DNA from: Shewanella gelidimarina
Lineage (GTDB): Bacteria > Pseudomonadota > Gammaproteobacteria > Enterobacterales > Shewanellaceae
Direction of reading: 5' to 3'
Assembly: GCF_023283945.1 (NCBI RefSeq)
Contig: NZ_JAKIKW010000003.1
Span: forward strand, 186,001-250,000
Length of the DNA: 64,000 nt
The translations under genes and the position numbers were made by a program. The notes beneath the pieces were generated by a model that saw nothing but the letters and a program-made list of their open reading frames with translations, ran no database searches and was not told the origin of the DNA. Position 1 is the stretch's first letter. Each line of letters opens with the position of its first letter. Shown here in pieces: positions 18,070 through 25,080 of this stretch.

Positions 18070-18551
18070 ATGAACTCCAGATTCGAGCGCGGTAAGTCGA
18101 TGATTTTTTTTGCTGAGAGCGTAATGGCCAGTTTGTATAGCGTAGAGACTAATAGTGCCATGTCGCAATGTGTGAAGATTGTTTTAAACATCAAAGCGGT
18201 TTGTTTCGCTGTGAGTATTTTACCGCCTATCAAAGGGTTCAACTGTTTAGTCGATCGCAAAACTGATGTCACTCGCCGCTAACTTATCGCTAGAACTCAG
18301 GCTGTGAATACTCACCTAACCTTAGTCCAATATCTGAAGCGTTTATTAACCTGTTTTATCGCGAGCAATCGCGTATTGATAAATGCATATTCTCCGATAA
18401 GGTTAAGCGAGTGCGAATATTGACCAGTGTGAACTAAGCCACAGTTTGTTGATGGGTGATTGCAATACCATATAGTTATTGGCGTAGGCCAATAACTAGA
18501 GCAGCGATGAAGAATGGCTGTTTCATCTATATCCGTTGATTAGGCTGATTT
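18070..18551. other. Divergent promoter region with palindrome
   Basis: About 480 bases between the DUF1275 gene and the UPF0251 gene. TAGTTATTGGC (18473-18483) and GCCAATAACTA (18488-18498) form an 11-bp perfect inverted repeat with a 4-base loop, 53 bases before the UPF0251 start. It may be an operator or an RNA hairpin in the leader. Nothing else stands out. Confidence 0.5.
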
Positions 18552-18842
18552 ATGTCCAGACCCAAAAAATGTCGACACTTATCCTGTTGCGCCCCCTATA
18601 GCCTGTTTAAACCTAATGGCGTTCCGTCCGTCGAACTGGAAAAAATTCAGCTCGACGCTGATGAGTTTGAGGCGTTGAGTTTGGGTGACGTGAAGAAGAT
18701 GAGCCAACTCGACGCCGCGGCATCGATGGGGATCTCACGGCAAACATTTGGTTATTTACTCGCGAGTGCACGGCAAAAGGTGGCAACGGCTATCACTCAA
18801 GGTCATGCGCTGGTGCTACCCCAATCGGCCAACACCCAATAA
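18552..18842 (+). CDS. UPF0251 / DUF134 DNA-binding protein
   Basis: A 96-residue protein opening MSRPKKCRHLSCCAPYSLFKP and containing ELEKIQLDADEFEALSLGD and an HTH segment (AAASMGISRQTFGYLLASAR, about 56-75), the layout of the DUF134/UPF0251 family. The Cys cluster near the N terminus may bind metal. Members usually sit next to NifX/NifB-type cofactor-binding proteins, as here: the next gene begins nine bases later. A role as local regulator of that partner is a reasonable inference, not shown. Confidence 0.9.
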   Translation: MSRPKKCRHLSCCAPYSLFKPNGVPSVELEKIQLDADEFEALSLGDVKKMSQLDAAASMGISRQTFGYLLASARQKVATAITQGHALVLPQSANTQ

Positions 18843-18851
18843 GGAAGTTTT

Positions 18852-19364
18852 ATGATTATTGCAATGCCAATGAGTCGAGGTCGACTCGCAGGCCACTTTA
18901 CTAAAGCACAACGTATTGGCTTTTTTAATGAATATCATCATCTAGTGACGAGTTTTGACAACCCTGCACTCGCCGGTGGTTGTAGTGCAAAAAAAGCAAT
19001 GCTGAATCTTATCAAAGAGCAAAAAGCCGATATTGTAATGGTGCAAAATATTGGCGAACGCATGCTGGGCAAATTACTCGATGCTGGAATAAGCGTGAGT
19101 CAAGGCGATAACAGCTTAGGCATCGAGCAGCTATTAACAAGCTGTAGCGATGTAAGTCTTAGACTGCTTAACGCATCAGAGGGCAGAGCCTCGCTTAACC
19201 ATCTAAAAAAAGACGGTTGCTGCAGCAGTAATGGCGGTGGGTGTGGCTGCGGTGGTGGTGCTGAGGCACAACCTTTATTGAGTAAGGTGGCTCCAGATAG
19301 CGGAATAGAGAGTGCAACCCGGAGCGTAAAAGTGAATTACGCTGGATTTAGACCGATAAACTAG
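18852..19364 (+). CDS. NifX/NifB-type dinitrogenase cofactor-domain protein
   Basis: A 170-residue protein with the Nitro_FeMo-Co fold: MIIAMPMSRGRLAGHFTKAQ at the start, GGCSAKKAMLNLIKEQKADIV in the middle, NIGERMLGKLLDAGI after it. The C-terminal extension contains GCCSSNGGGCGCGGG (about 122-136), a Cys/Gly cluster suited to binding a metal or iron-sulphur unit. No nitrogenase genes are present, so a general metal or Fe-S carrier role is more likely than nitrogenase maturation. AAGGAAG precedes the ATG. It forms a two-gene operon with the UPF0251 gene. Confidence 0.88.
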   Translation: MIIAMPMSRGRLAGHFTKAQRIGFFNEYHHLVTSFDNPALAGGCSAKKAMLNLIKEQKADIVMVQNIGERMLGKLLDAGISVSQGDNSLGIEQLLTSCSDVSLRLLNASEGRASLNHLKKDGCCSSNGGGCGCGGGAEAQPLLSKVAPDSGIESATRSVKVNYAGFRPIN

Positions 19365-19463
19365 CTTTATCTTCAAGCAATAGCGCTAGCTCTCTTTGTT
19401 GCAAGTGGAGGGGTTTGAACGCAAGGTACTGTTTTTAATGACAAGGTCGTTATTAATGGTGGC

Positions 19464-19493
19464 ATCAACGGTAGCTTTAACGCTACCGTTGAT
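19464..19493. terminator. Bidirectional terminator hairpin
   Basis: ATCAACGGTAGC (19464-19475) and GCTACCGTTGAT (19482-19493) form a 12-bp perfect stem with a 6-base loop between the convergent NifX-like and EamA genes. Short T-rich stretches follow on the plus strand. Confidence 0.7.
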
Positions 19494-19533
19494 ATTTGTT
19501 GTTATTGCCACTTATATTTAATAATCAAGGTTT

Positions 19534-20415
19534 TCAGCTGCCCCTAATACGTTGGCGGAGCATTTGGATTAAGGTGGGTGCGATAGACGCTAGGATCATG
19601 CTGGCCATCAATAAATACTGCTGTGGCGTAAATGATTCTCCTAACAAGACCATGCCACTCACAATGCCTGCTACCGGATTGGCGATGCCGCCAAAGGTAA
19701 AGTCGACGACCGTCATACGCTGTAATAACCACACATACATGATGTAACCCAGCACGGTATTGAGCAGAATTATCCAGCCCAATCCAAAGCCGTTAGTCAT
19801 ACTAAACTGCTGTATGACACTGACATATTGTTCAGGGGAAAACAGTGCATGAATGGCCGCGGCAACTAACAGCAACACCCCACCAATAATCAACTGCCAA
19901 GTTAATACCGTCCACCAATGAATGCGTGTCCCGAGTGCTTTAATAATGGTGCTGCCGACCACAATGCAGCTAATAGCAGCAAACATCGCCAGTAATCCGA
20001 GCGGATTTAGCGTGATAGCACTGGGGTCAAATAGCCTCCAAGCCAAGATGATTAACACCGCTCCAAATACAGCCTGCAGTGAATTAGGGCGTTTTTTACT
20101 GATCACCCAATGAAAAAGCATGGCAAAAACAGGCACAGAAATCATGCCTACGCCCGAAATTGCCGAGGGTAATGTGAGTGCCATAATAAAAATCAAGCTA
20201 AAGAATGCGGCAATGTTGATGGTGCCTAACTTAATCAGTACAGGCCAATCCGCTTTCTTGGGCAGGCTAGGCTTAAGGGCAAGTAAGATCAGTCCTGCTG
20301 GCAAAGCACGAATGGCACCGAGCAATAAAGGGGGCCAGTCAGGCAGCGTAAACTGCGTCATAGCGTAGGTTGTACCCCAAAAGAATGCGGGGATCATAGC
20401 GAGAAAAATATTCAT
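19534..20415 (-). CDS. EamA/DMT family transporter
   Basis: A 293-residue inner-membrane carrier with ten predicted membrane segments in two EamA repeats. It opens IFLAMIPAFFWGTTYAMTQF and has FGGIANPVAGIVSGMVLLGES in the second repeat, typical of drug/metabolite exporters. The substrate is unknown. It is transcribed divergently from a MarR regulator across about 150 bases holding repeated TATCTTTACG-like elements, so MarR control is likely. Confidence 0.88.
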   Translation of the reverse strand: MNIFLAMIPAFFWGTTYAMTQFTLPDWPPLLLGAIRALPAGLILLALKPSLPKKADWPVLIKLGTINIAAFFSLIFIMALTLPSAISGVGMISVPVFAMLFHWVISKKRPNSLQAVFGAVLIILAWRLFDPSAITLNPLGLLAMFAAISCIVVGSTIIKALGTRIHWWTVLTWQLIIGGVLLLVAAAIHALFSPEQYVSVIQQFSMTNGFGLGWIILLNTVLGYIMYVWLLQRMTVVDFTFGGIANPVAGIVSGMVLLGESFTPQQYLLMASMILASIAPTLIQMLRQRIRGS

Positions 20416-20434
20416 AGACTGCCTTGTTATTATA

Positions 20435-20452
20435 TATCTTCACGTAAAGATA
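20435..20452. promoter_or_regulatory. Probable MarR operator (palindrome)
   Basis: TATCTT-CACGTA-AAGATA is an 18-bp near-palindrome just upstream of the EamA gene and resembles the TATCTTTACG elements closer to the marR-like gene. MarR proteins bind sites of this size and symmetry in divergent promoters. Confidence 0.55.
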
Positions 20453-20486
20453 AGTGCTGATTGTGGGGCCATAATATATTTTTGTA

Positions 20487-20514
20487 AAGTATCTTTTTAT
20501 CAAGTATCTTTACG
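20487..20514. promoter_or_regulatory. Direct repeat in the divergent promoter
   Basis: AAGTATCTTT occurs at 20487-20496 and 20502-20511, a 15-base period, and the second copy continues ACG as in the palindrome nearby. It may be a second MarR binding region overlapping the marR-like promoter. Confidence 0.45.
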
Positions 20515-20567
20515 CTAAGTTTATTTTGACTGTATTTAGTCGCTTAGAAAATAGAGTAAGGTGGAAA

Positions 20568-21059
20568 ATGGAGGATATCGATAAAGTCGTCGCACAATGG
20601 GGTGAACAGAAACCACATTTAGACACGGTACCAATGGCAATTTTTGGACGTATTATGCGTTTGCAAAAGCATATCGAAGCGGAAGTTGCTGCTTGCCATA
20701 AGCACTATGGGCTAACGATGGGCGAATTTGATGTACTCGCGACATTACGCCGCGCGGGTGAGCCTTTTAACTTGACCCCGTCAGCCTTGTTGTCGTCGAT
20801 GATGTTGACCTCTGGCGCAATGACAAATCGTTTAGATAAGCTTGAATCTAAGGGGTTTATTGAACGGGTGCACAGCACTGAAGATCGCCGTAGTGTTTCT
20901 GTTGGTTTGACCGAAAAAGGCTTTGCCACCATTGATGATGCTATTGAAGCTCACGTCCGTGTGCAGCATAAGTTGGTTCAACAACTATCTGATACGGAAA
21001 AACCAGAATTAAATCAATTGCTCAAAACGTGGTTAGCCGCTTTTGAAGGCGGTCAGTAA
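20568..21059 (+). CDS. MarR family transcriptional regulator
   Basis: A 163-residue winged-helix regulator. It has the MarR core: LTMGEFDVLATLRRAGEPFNLTPSALLSSMMLTSGAMTNRLDKL, then the wing with HSTEDRRSVSVGLTEKG (the DRR motif). MarR dimers repress by binding palindromes and release on ligand binding. The ATG at 20568 is preferred, as TAAGGTGG lies just before it; a TTG at 20526 would extend the frame by 14 unlikely residues. The divergent EamA exporter is the obvious target. Confidence 0.9.
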   Translation: MEDIDKVVAQWGEQKPHLDTVPMAIFGRIMRLQKHIEAEVAACHKHYGLTMGEFDVLATLRRAGEPFNLTPSALLSSMMLTSGAMTNRLDKLESKGFIERVHSTEDRRSVSVGLTEKGFATIDDAIEAHVRVQHKLVQQLSDTEKPELNQLLKTWLAAFEGGQ

Positions 21060-21061
21060 TA

Positions 21062-21089
21062 GAAAACCCCCTCTCTTTGAAAAGAGGGG
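21062..21089. terminator. Convergent terminator
   Basis: CCCCTCT (21068-21074) pairs with AGAGGGG (21083-21089). A T run follows on the minus strand, so it mainly serves the permease operon coming from the right, and possibly marR from the left. Confidence 0.6.
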
Positions 21090-21170
21090 ATAATGGTTGT
21101 AGATGATGTGATAAATCATCTTTGGGGCCTAAGGCGACGTTAAGTAAACCATAACCTTGCTAGCTAGCCG

Positions 21171-22169
21171 TTAAACCAGATTTAACACCCAACCTAGAAT
21201 GGTAAATGACACCAGTAGCAGTACAAATAAAAGTGCCAATAAACGCCATTGCATTACTTGCTTTAACATCACGAATTCTGGGAAGCTAACGGCAACAGTA
21301 CTCATGCAAAATGCCAGTGTCGTTCCTAATGGTACGCCTTGTAGCAACAAGCTTTCTAATACGGGTATTACGCCTGTCGCATTGGCATACAGTGGGATCC
21401 CCATTAATACTGCAAGAGGAACAGACCACCATTGGCCATCACCTAAATTGGCTTCTAACCAGCCAGCAGGCACAAACCCATGTAGCGCCGCGCCTATGCC
21501 TACACCGATAATGACCCATTTCCATACTCGTCCAAATATCTCAACCGTTTCAGACTTAGCAAACTGATGTCGCTGTTGCCAGCCCATCGTGCTAGCAGCT
21601 TGGGTCGATGATTGGCCTGGTGGTATTGCTGTTGCGGTCGATAGTTGGCCTCTAGCATAGGCTTTAGCGGCTAAGGGTTGTAACCAGCGCTCGGCTTTTA
21701 ATAAGTCGAGTAGCGCGCCACCTAATATCCCTATGGTTATGCCCGTTAAGACATATAACAGGGTGACTTTTAACCCTAATAAGCTGAACAGTAATAGAAT
21801 CGCAACTTCATTGATCAAAGGGGAGGTGAGCAAAAAGGCCATGGTAATACCGATGGGGATGCCCGCGGAGGTGAAGCCTAAAAACACCGGAATACTAGAG
21901 CAAGAGCAAAAGGGGGTAATTGCGCCAAATCCAGATCCTAAACCATAACCGACCACTTTGGGTTTGCCTGATAAATAGTCACGTACTCGCTCAACATTAA
22001 GTGACGCTCGTAACCAGCCAATGGCATAGATCATCACGATCAGCAGGGCAAATATCTTGGTGGTGTCTTCAACAAAAAAATGTACCGCTTGGCCAAGTTG
22101 GTTTTGGCTGGATAAGCCTAATAAATCATAAACCAGCCAATCGGCAAGTACTGAAAACCAAATCAACAT
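21171..22169 (-). CDS. ArsP/UPF0718 permease
   Basis: A 332-residue inner-membrane permease with about eight membrane segments. The family signature FCSCSSIPVFLGF (about 87-99) contains the Cys pair that binds trivalent organoarsenicals in ArsP, and TSPLINEVAILLLFSLLG follows. A hydrophilic loop (about 160-200) separates the halves. Close homologues without tested activity are called YraQ/UPF0718. Co-direction with an ArsR-type repressor and a thioredoxin-like protein supports thiol-reactive metalloid export, but the actual substrate is not proven. Confidence 0.85.
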   Translation of the reverse strand: MLIWFSVLADWLVYDLLGLSSQNQLGQAVHFFVEDTTKIFALLIVMIYAIGWLRASLNVERVRDYLSGKPKVVGYGLGSGFGAITPFCSCSSIPVFLGFTSAGIPIGITMAFLLTSPLINEVAILLLFSLLGLKVTLLYVLTGITIGILGGALLDLLKAERWLQPLAAKAYARGQLSTATAIPPGQSSTQAASTMGWQQRHQFAKSETVEIFGRVWKWVIIGVGIGAALHGFVPAGWLEANLGDGQWWSVPLAVLMGIPLYANATGVIPVLESLLLQGVPLGTTLAFCMSTVAVSFPEFVMLKQVMQWRLLALLFVLLLVSFTILGWVLNLV

Positions 22170-22294
22170 TGGTTTACCTCGCTAAAGGGGTTAGAGAAAG
22201 TTAGCAATCGTCGTTAGCCGTCACTAGCGCTCTCTTGCTAGCTCACTGATGACTATTTACCGATGACGAGCTATAGATAAATAGTGACAGACGC

Positions 22295-22543
22295 TTATTG
22301 AGTGTTGTTAGCTTGATTTAATAACAGCTCAATTTCAGCATGGGAAGGCACATTCCCCGCGCTCATTACCACGCCATTAATGACAATAGCGGGTGTCGAC
22401 ATGACACCATAATCTAGAATGGTTGTCATATCGGTGACCTTTTCAAGTTCAAAGTCTAGCGCTAATCCCTTGGCAACTTGCTCTACATCGGCGGCTAAGT
22501 TGGTGCACTTTTTACAACCACTTCCTAATATTTCAATTTTCAT
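22295..22543 (-). CDS. Small thioredoxin-like redox protein (CXXC)
   Basis: An 82-residue thioredoxin-fold protein of the redox-active disulphide protein 2 type. It begins MKIEILGSGCKKC (Cys 10 and 13) and has the cis-proline region GVMSTPAIVINGVV. No signal peptide is present. It lies between the ArsR-like regulator and the permease on the same strand, an arrangement recurrent in bacteria. It probably reduces or hands over the permease substrate; this is inferred from context. Confidence 0.88.
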   Translation of the reverse strand: MKIEILGSGCKKCTNLAADVEQVAKGLALDFELEKVTDMTTILDYGVMSTPAIVINGVVMSAGNVPSHAEIELLLNQANNTQ

Positions 22544-22611
22544 ATTGTTGTCCCATTTTTAATTAATGTACGTAGATTATTGCGATTAACACTTAGCAAA
22601 GTGTGTACTGT

Positions 22612-22938
22612 TTAAGAGGGCTTAAGCAATGCGGCTTGAGCTTTGGCATTCTTTTCCAATACCGCCTCAACACAGCCAAACATTTTTAATAGGCAAGGGG
22701 TTTCAAGGCGATAAAAGATCTTTTTTCCATCGCGGCGGCTACTGATAATTCCCGCCTGTTTTAATACCGATAAATGTTTAGATACCGTTGAAATATCGGC
22801 GTTAACACCATCGGTGAGATCGCAAACGCAATGCTCTTGTTGCTGTAATTGTTCTAACAGCCATAGACGTGTTGGATGCGCCAGCGCTTTGAGCACTGCT
22901 GCACGAGCAGTTAGTCGCAGTTGTTCCTGTTCTGTCAT
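22612..22938 (-). CDS. ArsR/SmtB family repressor
   Basis: A 108-residue winged-helix repressor: LKALAHPTRLWLLEQLQ, then EHCVCDLTDGVNADISTVSKHLSVLKQAGIISSRRDGKKIFYRL. The CVC pair (Cys 37 and 39) in the DNA-recognition region matches the inducer site of arsenite-type ArsR proteins, and two more Cys (TPCLLKMFGC) may complete a thiolate site. It is first in the minus-strand set with the thioredoxin-like protein and permease and probably represses it until metalloid binds. Confidence 0.92.
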   Translation of the reverse strand: MTEQEQLRLTARAAVLKALAHPTRLWLLEQLQQQEHCVCDLTDGVNADISTVSKHLSVLKQAGIISSRRDGKKIFYRLETPCLLKMFGCVEAVLEKNAKAQAALLKPS

Positions 22939-23195
22939 ACCAATGTCCTTCGTGGGTAACCCGATAGGCGTTCAATACTTTATCATTTGGCAAAGTGACC
23001 AAATGTTATGGTGCAAGTATAGCGCAAAAATTTTATTGATTATCGTGACCGAGGGAACAGTTCTAGTAAGTTTGCAAACAAGAGGATAAGTCTAATAGGT
23101 TGTTAATGGCTGTTAGGGAACAATGGATTGTGACGGAGATTAACAGTGAGCTTTTGAAGATAAATATCGAGGGCGGTGACTTGTTTGGAGGTGTG

Positions 23196-23224
23196 GGGAA
23201 GGAGAGTTGATTAACTCTCTTCCC
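23196..23224. terminator. Hairpin after the DUF2999 gene
   Basis: GGGAAGGAGAGTT (23196-23208) pairs with AACTCTCTTCCC (23213-23224) with one bulged base and a 4-base loop, just after the DUF2999 stop. The nearest T run is on the plus strand eight bases beyond, so directionality is uncertain. Confidence 0.5.
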
Positions 23225-23240
23225 ACAAAAATCTTTTTTG

Positions 23241-23492
23241 TTACTGTTGTAACTGAGCTTTTGCTGCTTCAACTTTTGAAAAATCTAATCCAAGCTCGGT
23301 GACAGCTTCTTTAATTAGACCTGGCGCTTGCATTACTAAGCCCATCATCTGTTGCAGCTTTTCTGCTGGAATACCTAACTGGCCAACGGTCGCCATCGCC
23401 ATCATTGGATTTTCAGTCAGTGTTTGGAACAGCTCACTGATTTGTGCGTCACTGATATTGTGTTCTTTTAAGATAGCAAGAATCGGATTCAT
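23241..23492 (-). CDS. DUF2999 family protein
   Basis: An 83-residue soluble helical protein (MNPILAILKEHNISDAQISE, then ENPMMAMATVGQLGIPAEKL) that I recognise as the DUF2999 family of Shewanella and Vibrio. Function is unknown. There is no signal peptide or Cys. It stands alone with a hairpin after its stop. Confidence 0.85.
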   Translation of the reverse strand: MNPILAILKEHNISDAQISELFQTLTENPMMAMATVGQLGIPAEKLQQMMGLVMQAPGLIKEAVTELGLDFSKVEAAKAQLQQ

Positions 23493-23836
23493 TGAACTGC
23501 CTTCATATGCAAATTAAGTAAAATAGAGGGGGGATTCTATCACTCATGGCAGCTAATTCGATGCTTTGGTAAAATAAAATTATCTGATGTTGAAGCGTAT
23601 CGAAGAAGAGTAATCAATGAATGTTTTCGATTCAGTAGCTTACAGTTTACTTTTGTGGGATGGATAGCTCAAAGACAAACGCGTTAAGTGATAAGGACTT
23701 GGGTAGTTATAGCAGAATATCTTTTTGTATTATTTATGACGGTTCTCTTGCAATGCTTGGTTCATTTTAAAGATGAAGCAACGTACCTTAGTTAGCTCTG
23801 AGGTACGTTGTTTTGCTGACAAGGTATTCAGTTAGA
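23493..23836. other. Intergenic region with terminator-like hairpin
   Basis: About 340 bases. CAACGTACCT (23779-23788) pairs with AGGTACGTTG (23801-23810), followed on the plus strand by TTTT; on the minus strand it lies just after the flavin reductase gene. No coding frame is convincing. Confidence 0.5.
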
Positions 23837-24469
23837 TTAAGGCGCTTTAGGGCGTTGCAAATCGAAGCGGTTTTCTTCGGTAATGCTGTAGTAAGCAGTG
23901 GGGCCGCCTGCGCGTAATATCGGTTCAGCTAAGGCGGTTTGATAAACGCCGTCAGCGCTAATCAAATGCTTGGCGATATGTACGGCGACCACTTCGCCTA
24001 ATACTAACCAGGTATCAAGTTTCTCGCCGTTGGTATCTTGCAATTGGATCAGCTGTGTCAGCTTACATTCGAAGTTGACGGGGCTTTCAGCCACTCTGTC
24101 CGCGGCAACAACGTTTCCTTCAATGGGCGTCAGCCCTGCAAACTCAAACTCATCCACTTCATTGGGTAGGGCGACTGAACTTTGATTCATTTTCTCTGCA
24201 AGTTCTCTGGTGGCTAAATTCCAGATGAACTCTTTGGTCTCAGCAATATTAGCGACACTGTCTTTCCAGCCGATGCTGGTGAAACCAATAATCGGAGGGC
24301 GATAGTTAAAGCAGTTAAAAAAACTGTAGGGAGCAAGATTGCGCTGTCCTTGAGTGTTTCGTGATGAGATCCAACCTATTGGCCGCGGACCTATAATCGC
24401 ATTTAATGGATCATGGGGCAGTCCATGGCCTTTACTGGGTTCGTAAAAGTAGCGGTTATCTTCGTTCAT
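23837..24469 (-). CDS. Flavin reductase-like FMN-binding protein
   Basis: A 210-residue protein of the flavoprotein split-barrel fold: HDPLNAIIGPRPIGWISSRN (family signature near residue 20), NLAPYSFFNCFNYRPPIIGF, then KDSVANIAETKEFIWNLA. The family includes flavin reductases and small FMN-dependent oxidoreductases; the partner enzyme is unknown. The MNEDNRYF start is favoured by GGAAAG upstream; a frame 12 codons longer lacks this. Monocistronic. Confidence 0.88.
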   Translation of the reverse strand: MNEDNRYFYEPSKGHGLPHDPLNAIIGPRPIGWISSRNTQGQRNLAPYSFFNCFNYRPPIIGFTSIGWKDSVANIAETKEFIWNLATRELAEKMNQSSVALPNEVDEFEFAGLTPIEGNVVAADRVAESPVNFECKLTQLIQLQDTNGEKLDTWLVLGEVVAVHIAKHLISADGVYQTALAEPILRAGGPTAYYSITEENRFDLQRPKAP

Positions 24470-24653
24470 CGTTATCTTTCCGTGATGGCTGTCAGAGGTG
24501 CACAAGGCAGGCTCAACGTCTCAACTTCTCGAGGTATTGTCAACCAGCCAGTGCCGGCCCATTGCTGATACTCATAAGTGATGCGGATATTGACTGAAAA
24601 CTTAAGGTTGAATCAATTACGTAATTTGTCGCTACTCTTTTTTGCACGCAATA

Positions 24654-24679
24654 AAAAAACGTCTAAAAAGACGTTTTTT
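24654..24679 (-). terminator. Strong rho-independent terminator
   Basis: AAAAAACGTC (24654-24663) and GACGTTTTTT (24670-24679) form a perfect stem with T runs on both strands. It ends the protease/lipoprotein operon. Confidence 0.9.
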
Positions 24680-24693
24680 CGTTATTGGATAAC

Positions 24694-25080
24694 CTATTCA
24701 GCTTGGCATTTTAGCTCGGGCAAAGCCCTTGTTTCATCACTGTCTGGCAGTTTAATGGAGCAAACATCGGCTTGGATCATCAGCTGCACCATTTGTGGCA
24801 TCTCATCGTTTCTGCCCATAATTAATTGGCCACTAGGGTCTTTATGGGGCGCACGTTCAATGGCCAGCAAACTGCTTTGAGTAAATGCTGTTTGGCCTAT
24901 TTGTATCTTGTTAGCCTCGAGTAAACTGGCAATGGCTTGCTCGAGCAGGCGAGTGTTATTGGCAGTCGATGATACTAATACGGCAGGTACCGCTTTAGTG
25001 TCATTTTCAGCAAAAGCACTGCAGCCACCTAGGCCGATCACGCCCATTGTAAGCACGGTGCCAAACACTCGCCGTAGCAT
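24694..25080 (-). CDS. Small lipoprotein downstream of S41 protease
   Basis: A 128-residue protein with a lipoprotein signal (MLRRVFGTVLTMGVIGLGGC, lipobox LGGC). The mature part is polar with two late Cys (ADVCSIK, ELKCQAE) that may form a disulphide. The +2 residue is Ser, suggesting an outer-membrane destination by the usual rule. I do not recognise a family. Its ATG overlaps the stop of the protease gene by one base (TAATG), so the two are translationally coupled; it may be a regulator or partner of that protease. Confidence 0.78.
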   Translation of the reverse strand: MLRRVFGTVLTMGVIGLGGCSAFAENDTKAVPAVLVSSTANNTRLLEQAIASLLEANKIQIGQTAFTQSSLLAIERAPHKDPSGQLIMGRNDEMPQMVQLMIQADVCSIKLPDSDETRALPELKCQAE

